Positions 1-6,136 of a stretch of 9,176 bases of DNA are shown here, in pieces. The stretch's first letter is position 1; every line of letters begins with the position of its first letter. Under the pieces are notes generated by a model. It had not been told where the DNA came from. It searched no databases and saw only the letters and a list, made by a program, of their open reading frames with translations. Location of the stretch: the NCBI RefSeq assembly GCF_937967675.1, contig NZ_CALBSN010000107.1, positions 1-9,176 on the forward strand, read 5' to 3'. This DNA comes from an uncultured Flavobacterium sp. (GTDB lineage Bacteria; Bacteroidota; Bacteroidia; Flavobacteriales; Flavobacteriaceae). The position numbers and the translations under genes are program-made.

Positions 1-2613
1 AAATCTGCAGCAACTCCCGATAAAGCACCCAAGGAAACACCTTTAATGAAGCAATACAACGAGATAAAAAACAAATATCCCGATGCTTGTTTGTTGTTTC
101 GTGTGGGCGATTTTTATGAAACTTTTGGAGAAGATGCGGTGCGTGCGTCACAAATTTTAGGTATCACATTAACCAAACGTGGCGCTGGTTCTGAAACGGA
201 AACTGCGTTGGCAGGATTTCCGCATCATTCCATAAATACGTATTTACCTAAGTTGGTTAAAGCCGGACTTCGAGTGGCGATTTGCGATCAATTAGAAGAT
301 CCAAAAATGACAAAAACCATTGTAAAACGTGGTGTTACAGAATTGGTTACACCTGGAGTTTCGATGAATGATGAGGTGTTACAATCGAAGTCGAACAACT
401 TTTTAGCTTCGGTACATTTTGGGAAAAAATCGGTTGGAGTTTCGTTTTTAGATGTTTCAACAGGCGAATTCTTAGTTTCGCAAGGCAATGAAGAATACAT
501 TGATAAACTTTTGCAAAACTTTCGTCCTAGTGAAGTTTTAATTCCGAAACAATTTAAAAATCAGTTTCACTCGATTTTTGGAGATGATTTTCATACGTTC
601 TTTTTGGAAGATTGGGTGTACAAAGAAGATTATGCTTTAGAAAGTTTGACGAAACACTTTCAAACCAATTCGCTAAAAGGTTTTGGTGTGGAAGAGTTAA
701 CCGAAGGTTTGATTGCCTCAGGTGCGATTTTGTATTATTTGTCGGAAACACAACATAACAAGATTCAACATATCACGAATATCCAACGTATTGCCGAAGA
801 TGCTTACGTTTGGATGGATAAATTTACGATTCGAAATTTAGAATTATATCACAGTTATAATCCCAATGCGGTAACACTTTTAGATGTAATTGATAAAACG
901 CTTTCGCCAATGGGAGCAAGGTTGTTGAAACGTTGGTTGGCACTTCCGTTGAAAGATATTGCAAAAATTAGAAGTCGCCATGAAGTAATTTCGTATTTGA
1001 AAACCAATCCCGAAGTTTTACAACAAATTCAATATCAAATCAAACAAATTTCCGATTTGGAACGTTTGATTTCAAAAGTAGCTACAGGGAAAATTTCGCC
1101 AAGAGAAGTTAATTTCTTGAAAGATTCGTTAGACGCAATTATTCCAATAAAAACATTGGCTTTAGGTAGCGATAATGAAGCGTTGCGAGTAATTGGTGAT
1201 AGTTTACACGCTTGTGAATTATTGAGAGAAAAAATCAAAACCACCATTCAAGAAGACGCTCCTGTAAGTGTGAATAAAGGAAACGCAATTGCGGTTGGAG
1301 TTCATTCAGAATTAGATGAATTACGTGCGATTTCTTCAACAGGAAAAGGATATTTAGAAGAATTAGAGCAAAGAGAAAGCGCTGCTTCCGGAATTCCTTC
1401 TTTGAAAGTGTCTTTCAATAATGTTTTTGGATATTACATCGAAGTAAGAAATACACATAAAGATAAAGTTCCAGCGGAATGGATTCGTAAGCAAACCTTA
1501 GTGAATGCTGAGCGTTACATTACAGAGGAATTAAAGGAATACGAATCAAAGATTTTAGGTGCTGAAGAAAAAATCCATCAATTAGAAACGCAGTTGTTTG
1601 AACAATTAGTGAATTGGATTGCAACGTATATCAAACACGTTCAGTTGAATGCGAATTTAATCGCACAAATAGATTGTTTGACATCTTTCACGCAATTAGC
1701 AATTGATAATAAATACGTTTGTCCTGATTTAGATGAAAGTTTCGATTTGGAAATCAAAGAAGGTCGTCATCCTGTTATTGAGAAACAATTGCCTGTTGGT
1801 GTGCCGTATATTTCGAATGATGTGTATTTAGACAGAGAAACCCAGCAAATCATTATGATTACGGGTCCGAATATGTCGGGTAAATCGGCTATTTTGCGTC
1901 AAACGGCTTTAATTGTATTGATGGCGCAAATGGGAAGTTTTGTTCCAGCAGAAAGCGTGAGAATGGGTGTGGTGGATAAAATTTTCACCCGAGTAGGAGC
2001 GAGCGATAATATTTCGATGGGTGAATCTACTTTTATGGTAGAAATGAACGAAACGGCTTCGATTTTGAATAATATTTCAGAAAGAAGTTTGGTCTTGTTA
2101 GATGAAATTGGAAGAGGAACTTCAACTTATGACGGAATTTCGATTGCTTGGGCAATTTCAGAATATTTGCACGAACATCCAAACAAACCGAAAACACTTT
2201 TCGCAACGCATTATCACGAATTAAACGAAATGGAAGTTACGTTTGACAGAATTCAGAATTTTAATGTTTCGGTTAAGGAATTAAAAGATACGGTTTTATT
2301 TATTCGTAAATTAGTGAAAGGTGGAAGTGCGCATAGTTTTGGTATTCACGTAGCAAAAATGGCAGGAATGCCTCAAATTGTGATTCAAAAAGCACAAAAA
2401 CTATTAAAGCAATTAGAAAAAAGACATTCCAGCGAAGAATTATCTGGGATTAAATCGGCAAATGATGAATTGCAATTGAGTTTCTTTAATTTAGATGATC
2501 CGCTTTTGGAAGATATTAAAGAAGAAATCATGAATATCGATATTAATACGTTGACTCCAGTTGAGGCTTTGATGAAATTAAACGAAATTAAACGAATGTT
2601 GATTAAAAAATAA
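1..2613 (+). CDS. mutS: DNA mismatch repair protein MutS (5' partial)
   Basis: MutS is the cytoplasmic ATPase that binds mismatches and small loops in newly replicated DNA and recruits MutL. The reading frame is open from base 1, and the 15 codons before the ATG at base 46 continue a plausible MutS N-terminus, so the true start lies outside the window. Numbering from that ATG (855 residues), the mismatch-wedge motif GDFYETF lies at 21-27, with the stacking Phe at 23 and Glu at 25. The connector, lever and clamp follow. The ATPase has Walker A GPNMSGKS (607-614), Walker B/signature DEIGRGTSTYDG from 686, and the ATHYHEL switch with His about 722. The Ser in place of Gly after the Met of Walker A, followed by AILRQ, is usual in Bacteroidetes. 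The length and all motifs look intact. The gene ends about 160 bp before the tRNA pair, and I see no convincing hairpin terminator directly after it. Confidence 0.98.
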   Translation, partial: KSAATPDKAPKETPLMKQYNEIKNKYPDACLLFRVGDFYETFGEDAVRASQILGITLTKRGAGSETETALAGFPHHSINTYLPKLVKAGLRVAICDQLEDPKMTKTIVKRGVTELVTPGVSMNDEVLQSKSNNFLASVHFGKKSVGVSFLDVSTGEFLVSQGNEEYIDKLLQNFRPSEVLIPKQFKNQFHSIFGDDFHTFFLEDWVYKEDYALESLTKHFQTNSLKGFGVEELTEGLIASGAILYYLSETQHNKIQHITNIQRIAEDAYVWMDKFTIRNLELYHSYNPNAVTLLDVIDKTLSPMGARLLKRWLALPLKDIAKIRSRHEVISYLKTNPEVLQQIQYQIKQISDLERLISKVATGKISPREVNFLKDSLDAIIPIKTLALGSDNEALRVIGDSLHACELLREKIKTTIQEDAPVSVNKGNAIAVGVHSELDELRAISSTGKGYLEELEQRESAASGIPSLKVSFNNVFGYYIEVRNTHKDKVPAEWIRKQTLVNAERYITEELKEYESKILGAEEKIHQLETQLFEQLVNWIATYIKHVQLNANLIAQIDCLTSFTQLAIDNKYVCPDLDESFDLEIKEGRHPVIEKQLPVGVPYISNDVYLDRETQQIIMITGPNMSGKSAILRQTALIVLMAQMGSFVPAESVRMGVVDKIFTRVGASDNISMGESTFMVEMNETASILNNISERSLVLLDEIGRGTSTYDGISIAWAISEYLHEHPNKPKTLFATHYHELNEMEVTFDRIQNFNVSVKELKDTVLFIRKLVKGGSAHSFGIHVAKMAGMPQIVIQKAQKLLKQLEKRHSSEELSGIKSANDELQLSFFNLDDPLLEDIKEEIMNIDINTLTPVEALMKLNEIKRMLIKK

Positions 2614-2689
2614 TTTCAAAATAAAATATTCGTTATCAAAAGGTTAAGTAAAAGTTCTAATAAAGTTTCAATTTTTATTTAAAAAGTAC

Positions 2690-2719
2690 TTGCAAGAATA
2701 AAAATATGTACTATATTTG
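2690..2719 (+). promoter_or_regulatory. Bacteroidetes-type promoter of the tRNA-Gly/tRNA-Leu unit
   Basis: A TTG at 2690-2692 is followed, after a 19-nt spacer, by TATATTTG at 2712-2719. This matches the Bacteroidetes primary sigma consensus TTG-N19-TAnnTTTG exactly. Transcription would begin a few bases further on, about 50 nt before the tRNA-Gly acceptor stem. It is the only good promoter seen for the tRNA pair, so the two are probably cotranscribed. Confidence 0.8.
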
Positions 2720-2775
2720 CACTCGCAATACGGAACAAGTATAGCAACGTTCTTTAAAAGATTACAATACGAAAC

Positions 2776-2848
2776 GCGAAAATAGCTCAGTTGGTAGAGC
2801 GCGACCTTGCCAAGGTCGAGGTCGCGGGTTCGAACCCCGTTTTTCGCT
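2776..2848 (+). tRNA. tRNA-Gly(GCC)
   Basis: A 73-nt cloverleaf folds cleanly. The acceptor GCGAAAA (2776-2782) pairs with TTTTCGC (2841-2847). The D stem is GCTC/GAGC. The anticodon stem CGACC/GGTCG encloses a loop with anticodon GCC at 2809-2811. The T stem GCGGG/CCCGT closes on TTCGAAC with one G-U pair. The discriminator is T at 2848, as is common for bacterial glycine tRNAs. CCA is not encoded. The gene lies 21 nt before tRNA-Leu in the same probable transcript. Confidence 0.97.
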
Positions 2849-2869
2849 CTAGACTACCTAAAAATATTT

Positions 2870-2955
2870 GCTCGAGTGGTGGAATTGGTAGACACGCTGG
2901 ACTTAAAATCCAGTGGGTAGTAATGCCCGTGCGGGTTCAAGTCCCGCCTTGAGTA
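2870..2955 (+). tRNA. tRNA-Leu(TAA), integration target of the adjacent element
   Basis: An 86-nt class II tRNA. The acceptor GCTCGAG (2870-2876) pairs with CTTGAGT (2948-2954), with two G-U pairs. The anticodon stem CTGGA/TCCAG (2897-2901, 2909-2913) carries anticodon TAA at 2904-2906. A long variable arm GGG/CCC follows, then T stem GCGGG/CCCGC with loop TTCAAGT. The discriminator is A and CCA is not encoded. The last 14 nt plus the next base form the left copy of the 15-bp attachment core. The 3' end of this working tRNA was therefore rebuilt by the inserted element, and the sequence after it comes from the element rather than the original chromosome. Confidence 0.97.
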
Positions 2956-2956
2956 C
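2942..2956 (+). repeat. Left attachment core (attL), 15-bp direct repeat
   Basis: The sequence TCCCGCCTTGAGTAC covers the 3' half of the tRNA-Leu T stem, the 3' acceptor strand, the discriminator and one more base. It is identical to 8718-8732, in the same orientation. The flanks differ at once on both sides (G then T here, C then A at the other copy), so 15 bp is the exact length of identity. Confidence 0.88.
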
Positions 2957-2963
2957 TTTAATT

Positions 2964-3003
2964 AACCGTAAATAATTGATTATTAATTATTTGCGGTTTT
3001 TTT
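2964..3003 (+). terminator. Element-borne terminator downstream of tRNA-Leu
   Basis: Arm AACCGTAAATAATT (2964-2977), a 7-nt loop, and arm AATTATTTGCGGTT (2985-2998) pair over 14 bp with a single T-G wobble. A run of T to 3003 follows, making a strong intrinsic terminator for the tRNA transcript. It lies inside the left end of the element, 7 nt past the attachment core. It therefore probably replaces the tRNA's own terminator, which was moved to the other end by insertion. Confidence 0.85.
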
Positions 3004-3012
3004 ATGCTTTAA

Positions 3013-3034
3013 AATGTACGATTTTTGTACGGTA
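3013..3034 (+). repeat. Left-end pair of TGTACG repeats (candidate integrase arm sites)
   Basis: Two copies lie one helical turn apart: AATGTACGATT at 3013-3023 and TTTGTACGGTA at 3024-3034, with the GTAC cores 11 bp apart. The second copy is identical over 11 bp to 8549-8559 near the right end, where another copy again follows 11 bp later in the same orientation. They lie 57 bp inside the left attachment core. Position, pairing and spacing fit arm-type binding sites for the integrase or an accessory protein; that role is inference. Confidence 0.6.
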
Positions 3035-3078
3035 ACCGATTATTAAGCCAAATATTGAGATTATTTTGAGTTTAAAAT

Positions 3079-3118
3079 GAAACTAAAAAATATAAAGATT
3101 AACTTTGTTTTTAGTTTC
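3079..3118. repeat. Inverted repeat at the left end of the element
   Basis: GAAACTAAAAA (3079-3089) and TTTTTAGTTTC (3108-3118) are perfect 11-bp inverted copies, 18 nt apart. A short nested AAAG/CTTT pair lies inside. Neither strand has a clean T run directly after it, so it is not a clear terminator. It is in the roughly 145-bp non-coding stretch between the tRNA terminator and the end of the leftward operon. It could be a protein-binding site for recombination, or a transcript end structure. No role can be assigned from sequence. Confidence 0.5.
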
Positions 3119-3140
3119 TGCATTGCCTGTAAGATACTAT

Positions 3141-3178
3141 TAAAAACAAAGAGGGAACTTTAATAAGTTCCCTCTTTT
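3141..3178 (-). terminator. Terminator of the leftward 54/223/99/96-aa operon
   Basis: AAAGAGGGAACTT (3148-3160) and AAGTTCCCTCTTT (3165-3177) form a perfect 13-bp stem with a 4-nt loop. Read on the - strand, the stem is followed by a T-rich run (3150 down to 3142), as expected for an intrinsic terminator. The stop codon of the 96-aa gene (3162-3160) sits at the loop, so the last codons form one arm. The + strand side ends in only four T, so it could act weakly in that direction too. Confidence 0.85.
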
Positions 3179-3450
3179 GTATTATATGAGCTTTTATTGT
3201 TTCTGAAAAATCGGTACTGTAATAATCTAAATATAAATAAACTCATTTTTATATTTCCGTTTTCATCTTTGGAATAACGCCCTTTGTAAAAAGTATTTAC
3301 AAGTTGTTCAATCTCTGGATTTTTAATTATTACAATATTTGCTTTTTTATCAAAGTCAATAGATTTAAATTCCAGTTGTTCAAACTTCTGTATAAATAGA
3401 TTTTCAAGTTCGTAAACCTCAGCATCTGTAAATTCTATATGTTTTTTCAC
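3160..3450 (-). CDS. Unknown 96-aa protein, last gene of the element operon
   Basis: I do not recognise a family. The product is small and charged, with no signal peptide or membrane segment. The N-terminal half is acidic (EFTDAEVYELENLF from residue 6), with a central NPEIEQLVNTFYKGRY stretch and a more basic, aromatic C-terminal part (SLFIFRLLQYRFFRNNK). The start is GTG at 3450, overlapping the TGA stop of the 99-aa gene in the 4-base string GTGA, which suggests translational coupling. No ATG start close by would keep this contact. The stop codon falls in the loop of the operon terminator. The coupling links it functionally to the GRxKGTPNK protein upstream; a joint role is inference. Confidence 0.72.
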   Translation of the reverse strand: MKKHIEFTDAEVYELENLFIQKFEQLEFKSIDFDKKANIVIIKNPEIEQLVNTFYKGRYSKDENGNIKMSLFIFRLLQYRFFRNNKSSYNTKEGTY

Positions 3451-3746
3451 GGTTCTAATAATTTGTTTTTTAATACTTCTATTCTACGTTCCCTTTCTTC
3501 TTCAGAAAACTCTTCATAGTTTGTAATTGCAATATCTTGTTGCTTCGGTAAAATGTACGGAAGCAACTTTGATAATGCGTTTACTCTCTCTACTGGCTCC
3601 AACTTGCTTAATGTAGTTTCTAACTTTTCAATTTGTTTTGTAACTACATTTTGAAGCATTTGTTTTGTTTCTGCTGTGGTGGTGTTAATCTTGTTGGGTG
3701 TTCCTTTTTGACGCCCTCCGAATTTTTTTCCTGTTGTATTTGCCAT
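3447..3746 (-). CDS. 99-aa GRxKGTPNK-motif protein, small-terminase-like (tentative)
   Basis: The N-terminus is basic and flexible, with GRQKGTPNK at residues 11-19. Then come a predicted helix (24-48), the segment PVERVNALSKLLPYILPK (51-68) and an acidic helical tail (77-96). Short proteins with the GRxKGTPNK start and a final LLPYILPK-like segment are frequent in Bacteroidetes phages and phage-like regions, often beside terminase genes; this comes from general family knowledge, not a search. A DNA-binding role in packaging or its control is therefore possible but not shown. No large terminase subunit is present, so in a packaging role it would need a helper phage enzyme. The ATG start at 3746 follows the 223-aa gene by 65 nt. 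The gene overlaps the next one by 4 bases. Family resemblance is moderate; function is uncertain. Confidence 0.75.
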   Translation of the reverse strand: MANTTGKKFGGRQKGTPNKINTTTAETKQMLQNVVTKQIEKLETTLSKLEPVERVNALSKLLPYILPKQQDIAITNYEEFSEEERERRIEVLKNKLLEP

Positions 3747-3811
3747 AACTTTTGAAACTATTTTTAATCTACTTTAGTTTAATGCCTTTGGATATTTGAG
3801 AGTAATATTTT

Positions 3812-4483
3812 TTAAATACCTAACTCTTCACGTCTTTTTTTATAGTTAGAAACACCTTTTACTCCCTCAGGATTTATGATCATTACATTGTTATCGTTAT
3901 CATATTTTAATACATGGCTCCCGCTGTAATGCTTATCAATAGACTGTATTCCTGTTTGATTGAAAATTTCTAAATAATCATTAAATGCTTCGGCTAAATT
4001 TTGAGAAACTTGAAAAAGCTTAATTTCTTCTTCAGTTTCTAAGTAGATTCTACAATATGATTCTAAAATCATTTCTTTATCTTCTTCACTAATACAAAAA
4101 CCATTTTCATAAGAGATGAATTTTAAAACCAATTTCGGGCGGTTTGCGGAATAAATTTCTGGATAAAATTTCTTTGCATCATTAACCGCTTTTTTAAATC
4201 TTTCAATTACGCTTTCATGGTCTTTAATTGCGTTTTGACGTATTATAGAGCTTGTAATTCCCTGTTTATCTAATTGATTATTTAGATCTTTAATATAGGA
4301 TTCGATTTGTTTTGATGCTCCTAATAAAATAATTTGCTTAAAAGTATCATTTGTTAAAGCTCCAATTTCTAAGGCTTCAAAACTTGATTTTAGTTCGTTT
4401 AGAACTGGAGTAAATTGTTTTAAATCTTTAGTAATTTCTTTGAATTGTTCTGTATTTTCTTTGATTAAAATTCTGTTTTTCAT
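3812..4483 (-). CDS. Unknown 223-aa protein of the element
   Basis: I do not recognise a family. The chosen start is ATG at 4483, giving MKNRILIKENTEQF. A longer frame to an ATG at 4612 exists, but those 43 extra codons are a lysine/glutamine-rich low-complexity stretch. That stretch overlaps a better coding frame (the 54-aa gene), so it is rejected. The first 100 residues are predicted helical and amphipathic (residues 1-38 and 57-72). The middle KLVLKFISYENGFCISEEDKE (about 117-137) looks like a beta pair followed by a helix. A conserved-looking C-terminal patch reads DNDNNVMIINPEGVKG (195-210), then basic KKRRE. There is no signal peptide or membrane segment. It follows the 54-aa gene by 13 nt and precedes the GRxKGTPNK gene, so it belongs to the third leftward unit. 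A replication or regulatory role is possible but not supported. Confidence 0.78.
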   Translation of the reverse strand: MKNRILIKENTEQFKEITKDLKQFTPVLNELKSSFEALEIGALTNDTFKQIILLGASKQIESYIKDLNNQLDKQGITSSIIRQNAIKDHESVIERFKKAVNDAKKFYPEIYSANRPKLVLKFISYENGFCISEEDKEMILESYCRIYLETEEEIKLFQVSQNLAEAFNDYLEIFNQTGIQSIDKHYSGSHVLKYDNDNNVMIINPEGVKGVSNYKKRREELGI

Positions 4484-4496
4484 GGTGTGTGATTGT

Positions 4497-4661
4497 TTAT
4501 AAGTTTGCAATAATTTCTTCAACTGTTTTTTCTTCTTCGGATTTTTCGCTCGGTTTGTCCTTTGAGTTCTTTTTGAACTTTTCGGATTCTGTTTGATTTG
4601 AAATAACTTCATGAGCTATTTTTTCAACTTCTTCTGGTGTTTTCTCTTCTTGTTGTTTCAT
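4497..4661 (-). CDS. Small acidic 54-aa protein of the element
   Basis: The frame runs from ATG at 4661 to TAA at 4497-4499. The protein begins MKQQEEKTPEEVEKIAHEVI, continues through a Ser/Lys/Glu-rich stretch, and ends EEKTVEEIIANL. It is highly charged and helical, about one quarter Glu, with no membrane segment. The codon choice is typical of the neighbours, unlike the overlapping frame, which is a run of Lys/Gln/Arg/Thr codons. The stop lies 13 nt before the ATG of the 223-aa gene, and the AT-rich leader (AACAAAAATTATAAATC) before the ATG fits Bacteroidetes initiation. I do not recognise a family. Its size and charge would suit a regulatory or antagonist peptide, but this is inference. 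Confidence 0.62.
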   Translation of the reverse strand: MKQQEEKTPEEVEKIAHEVISNQTESEKFKKNSKDKPSEKSEEEKTVEEIIANL

Positions 4662-4736
4662 GATTTATAATTTTTGTTCTTTTCTTTTTTAGCGGAACTT
4701 TTTTCTTTTTTCTCTCTTTAGATTACTAAGAATTAA

Positions 4737-4766
4737 CAAACTTTTTTTATCAATTTTTAATTTCAA
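4737..4766 (-). promoter_or_regulatory. Candidate promoter of the 54/223/99/96-aa operon
   Basis: On the - strand, TTG at 4766-4764 is followed after 19 nt by AAAGTTTG at 4744-4737. This fits TTG-N19-TAnnTTTG with one mismatch (A for the first T). It would give a leader of about 70 nt before the 54-aa ATG at 4661. The region is so AT-rich that a chance match is possible. Confidence 0.35.
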
Positions 4767-4838
4767 AAAAAAATAAAATTTTCACTCTTTTACATTATCT
4801 TTTTAAAATACCTTTTTATAGTATCTTATTAAATAATC

Positions 4839-4935
4839 TTTATATAGGTGTTGTAGTTTTGTAAATTAATTGTTGATTAAAAAAAGTAGTTTTGTAAATC
4901 CTTTTATATAGTTGTTGTTATGGTGTTGTTATGGT
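4839..4935. repeat. Iteron-like repeats in an AT-rich intergenic region (candidate origin or operator)
   Basis: The 267-bp gap 4662-4928, between the 54-aa and 230-aa genes, is very AT-rich and holds three repeat sets. TTTATATAGGTGTTGT (4839-4854) recurs with one mismatch at 4903-4918. GTAGTTTTGTAAAT (4853-4866) recurs exactly at 4886-4899. GTTGTTATGGT is repeated in tandem at 4914-4924 and 4925-4935, covering the stop codon of the 230-aa gene. Short direct repeats next to A/T-rich DNA suit a replication origin or a regulator-binding region; sequence alone does not decide. The remainder (4662-4836) holds long A/T runs and the candidate promoter. Confidence 0.5.
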
Positions 4936-5621
4936 GGTTCTGGTTTTAATCTCTCTAATACTTTCTTTAATGCTTCGTTTTGAAGTTGTTTCTGTTGTTT
5001 GTCTTTGATGCTTTTTCTCTTTTTTTCAGCTTCAAAAATTAGATCTTCTAAACTCATTTTTAATGAAACATAAAAGCCTCTCGTATAGCGACTGTAATAA
5101 ATAAGATGCCAGTTCAATATCAATTCACTTTTTATGTTTTCTGTTTGGTATCTGTTGGCATACTTTCTTATTTCATTTGATAATTCGCTAACCTCATCTA
5201 TTGTGTTTGTTTTACCGTCCATTCTTGCCCACAAATACAAGTTTGTAACCTTACAATACGATTTGTTCCCTAATATGCTTTTGATTGCTAAAAAGCCTAA
5301 TAAACACACTTTATCAAATTCAGTTTTCTCATTTTTGTAAAAGTCCCACCAGATAGATAAATTCATTCCTACTTTCGGGGAATTATTAGGCACGCTATTA
5401 TATAGTAATTTGCCGTTATCTAATGAGTGTTTAACGCTTCCTAATTTCATTTGATAAAATTCTGCACTATCTTTTATTTTTTGTAATTCCGTGCCGTGTT
5501 CCAGTTTTAAAGCATTTTCATAAACGGAATAACTCACTATATTATCCAACGTTTTACGGGTATCGGTAATAAAACCAGTTAGCAACTGAATAGGAAAATT
5601 TAAATACTTTTCGTTATTCAT
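4929..5621 (-). CDS. Unknown 230-aa protein encoded after the nuclease
   Basis: I cannot name a family, although the layout looks like a conserved protein rather than a chance frame. Visible features are an N-terminal LNFPIQLL segment (7-14), a helical first half, the segment NLSIWWDFYKNE (87-98), and FDKVCLLGFLAIKSILG (102-118), which is hydrophobic but short and more likely buried than membrane-spanning. Next come YLWARMDG (128-135) and the aromatic stretch WHLIYYSRYTRGFYVSLKMS (171-190). A charged, probably coiled C-terminus follows (EAEKKRKSIKDKQQK onward), ending in a proline-rich tail. It starts at ATG 5621, only 4 nt after the nuclease stop, so the two are surely cotranscribed. It is followed by the repeat-rich AT-rich region. 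By position it could be a replication or DNA-handling partner of the nuclease; this is inference. Confidence 0.82.
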   Translation of the reverse strand: MNNEKYLNFPIQLLTGFITDTRKTLDNIVSYSVYENALKLEHGTELQKIKDSAEFYQMKLGSVKHSLDNGKLLYNSVPNNSPKVGMNLSIWWDFYKNEKTEFDKVCLLGFLAIKSILGNKSYCKVTNLYLWARMDGKTNTIDEVSELSNEIRKYANRYQTENIKSELILNWHLIYYSRYTRGFYVSLKMSLEDLIFEAEKKRKSIKDKQQKQLQNEALKKVLERLKPEPP

Positions 5622-5625
5622 AGTG

Positions 5626-6132
5626 TTATTGTTTTATAAAAGCATTAAACCAATTGTAGAAGTCTTCAAAAGTCCTTACAATAATGTAAATACCGCCTGA
5701 GTTTTCAATTTGCCTTTGGTACTCTTTCTGTGATTCACTTTGGTAACGATCACCACTATAAAAACATTTGATTTCGATTTTTACACTACGCCCTCGAATA
5801 GTTGCACTAATATCTGAAGTGCCAGTTTGTGTATTGCTTTTAATCCATTGTACGCTCCCAATAGTTCTAATGTTCCCTAAAACATCTGTTGAGGTTTTAC
5901 GATTGTCTTTTATAGCTCCTGTTGAGTTGATACGTTCAGCATGAAAGCCGTTTAATTTGATGTATGATATTACGCATTTAGTTAAACCGTTTGTAGTAGC
6001 GTCGGTGTGCTTTGGTTTAACTGGGTATCTAAAGTTTGGATATTTAGCTTTTTGTAATTCAAATTCTAAATTCTCAAGCTCTTTGATAGCTTCAGATTTA
6101 ACGTATCTTTTTGTTTTTGCCTGTAAACTCAT
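5626..6132 (-). CDS. VRR-NUC-type PD-(D/E)XK nuclease, 168 aa
   Basis: This is probably a small metal-dependent nuclease of the VRR-NUC branch of the PD-(D/E)XK fold, a group common in phages and mobile elements that includes structure-specific (Holliday-junction or flap type) enzymes. The basic N-terminus (1-45) precedes the core. RINSTGA (67-73) resembles the opening R-x-N-x-x-G motif. TGTSDISATIRGRSVKIEIK (103-122) supplies the catalytic Asp107 and the E120-x-K122 pair. QSESQKEYQRQIENSGGIYI (131-150) is the Gln-rich helix and Gly turn typical of the family. All expected catalytic residues are present and the length is normal for a stand-alone domain. ATG at 6132 lies 4 nt after the stop of the helix-turn-helix gene, and the 230-aa gene starts 4 nt after its own stop. 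The target DNA structure cannot be read from sequence. Confidence 0.83.
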   Translation of the reverse strand: MSLQAKTKRYVKSEAIKELENLEFELQKAKYPNFRYPVKPKHTDATTNGLTKCVISYIKLNGFHAERINSTGAIKDNRKTSTDVLGNIRTIGSVQWIKSNTQTGTSDISATIRGRSVKIEIKCFYSGDRYQSESQKEYQRQIENSGGIYIIVRTFEDFYNWFNAFIKQ

Positions 6133-6136
6133 GATA

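Noticed and set aside
288..1247. Three open frames of 65-70 codons on the - strand inside mutS
   Set aside because: They lie fully within the strongly supported mutS frame, have no leader or promoter, and their products show no domain.
2614..2689. Intrinsic terminator directly after mutS
   Set aside because: I found no stem of convincing length followed by a T run; mutS transcription may end elsewhere or run into the tRNA pair.
4484..4612. N-terminal 43-codon extension of the 223-aa gene
   Set aside because: It is low-complexity Lys/Gln/Thr sequence and overlaps a more convincing coding frame on the same strand.
4839..4935. CRISPR array
   Set aside because: The repeats are few, of differing lengths (16, 14 and 11 bp), overlap one another and have no regular unique spacers; no cas gene is present.
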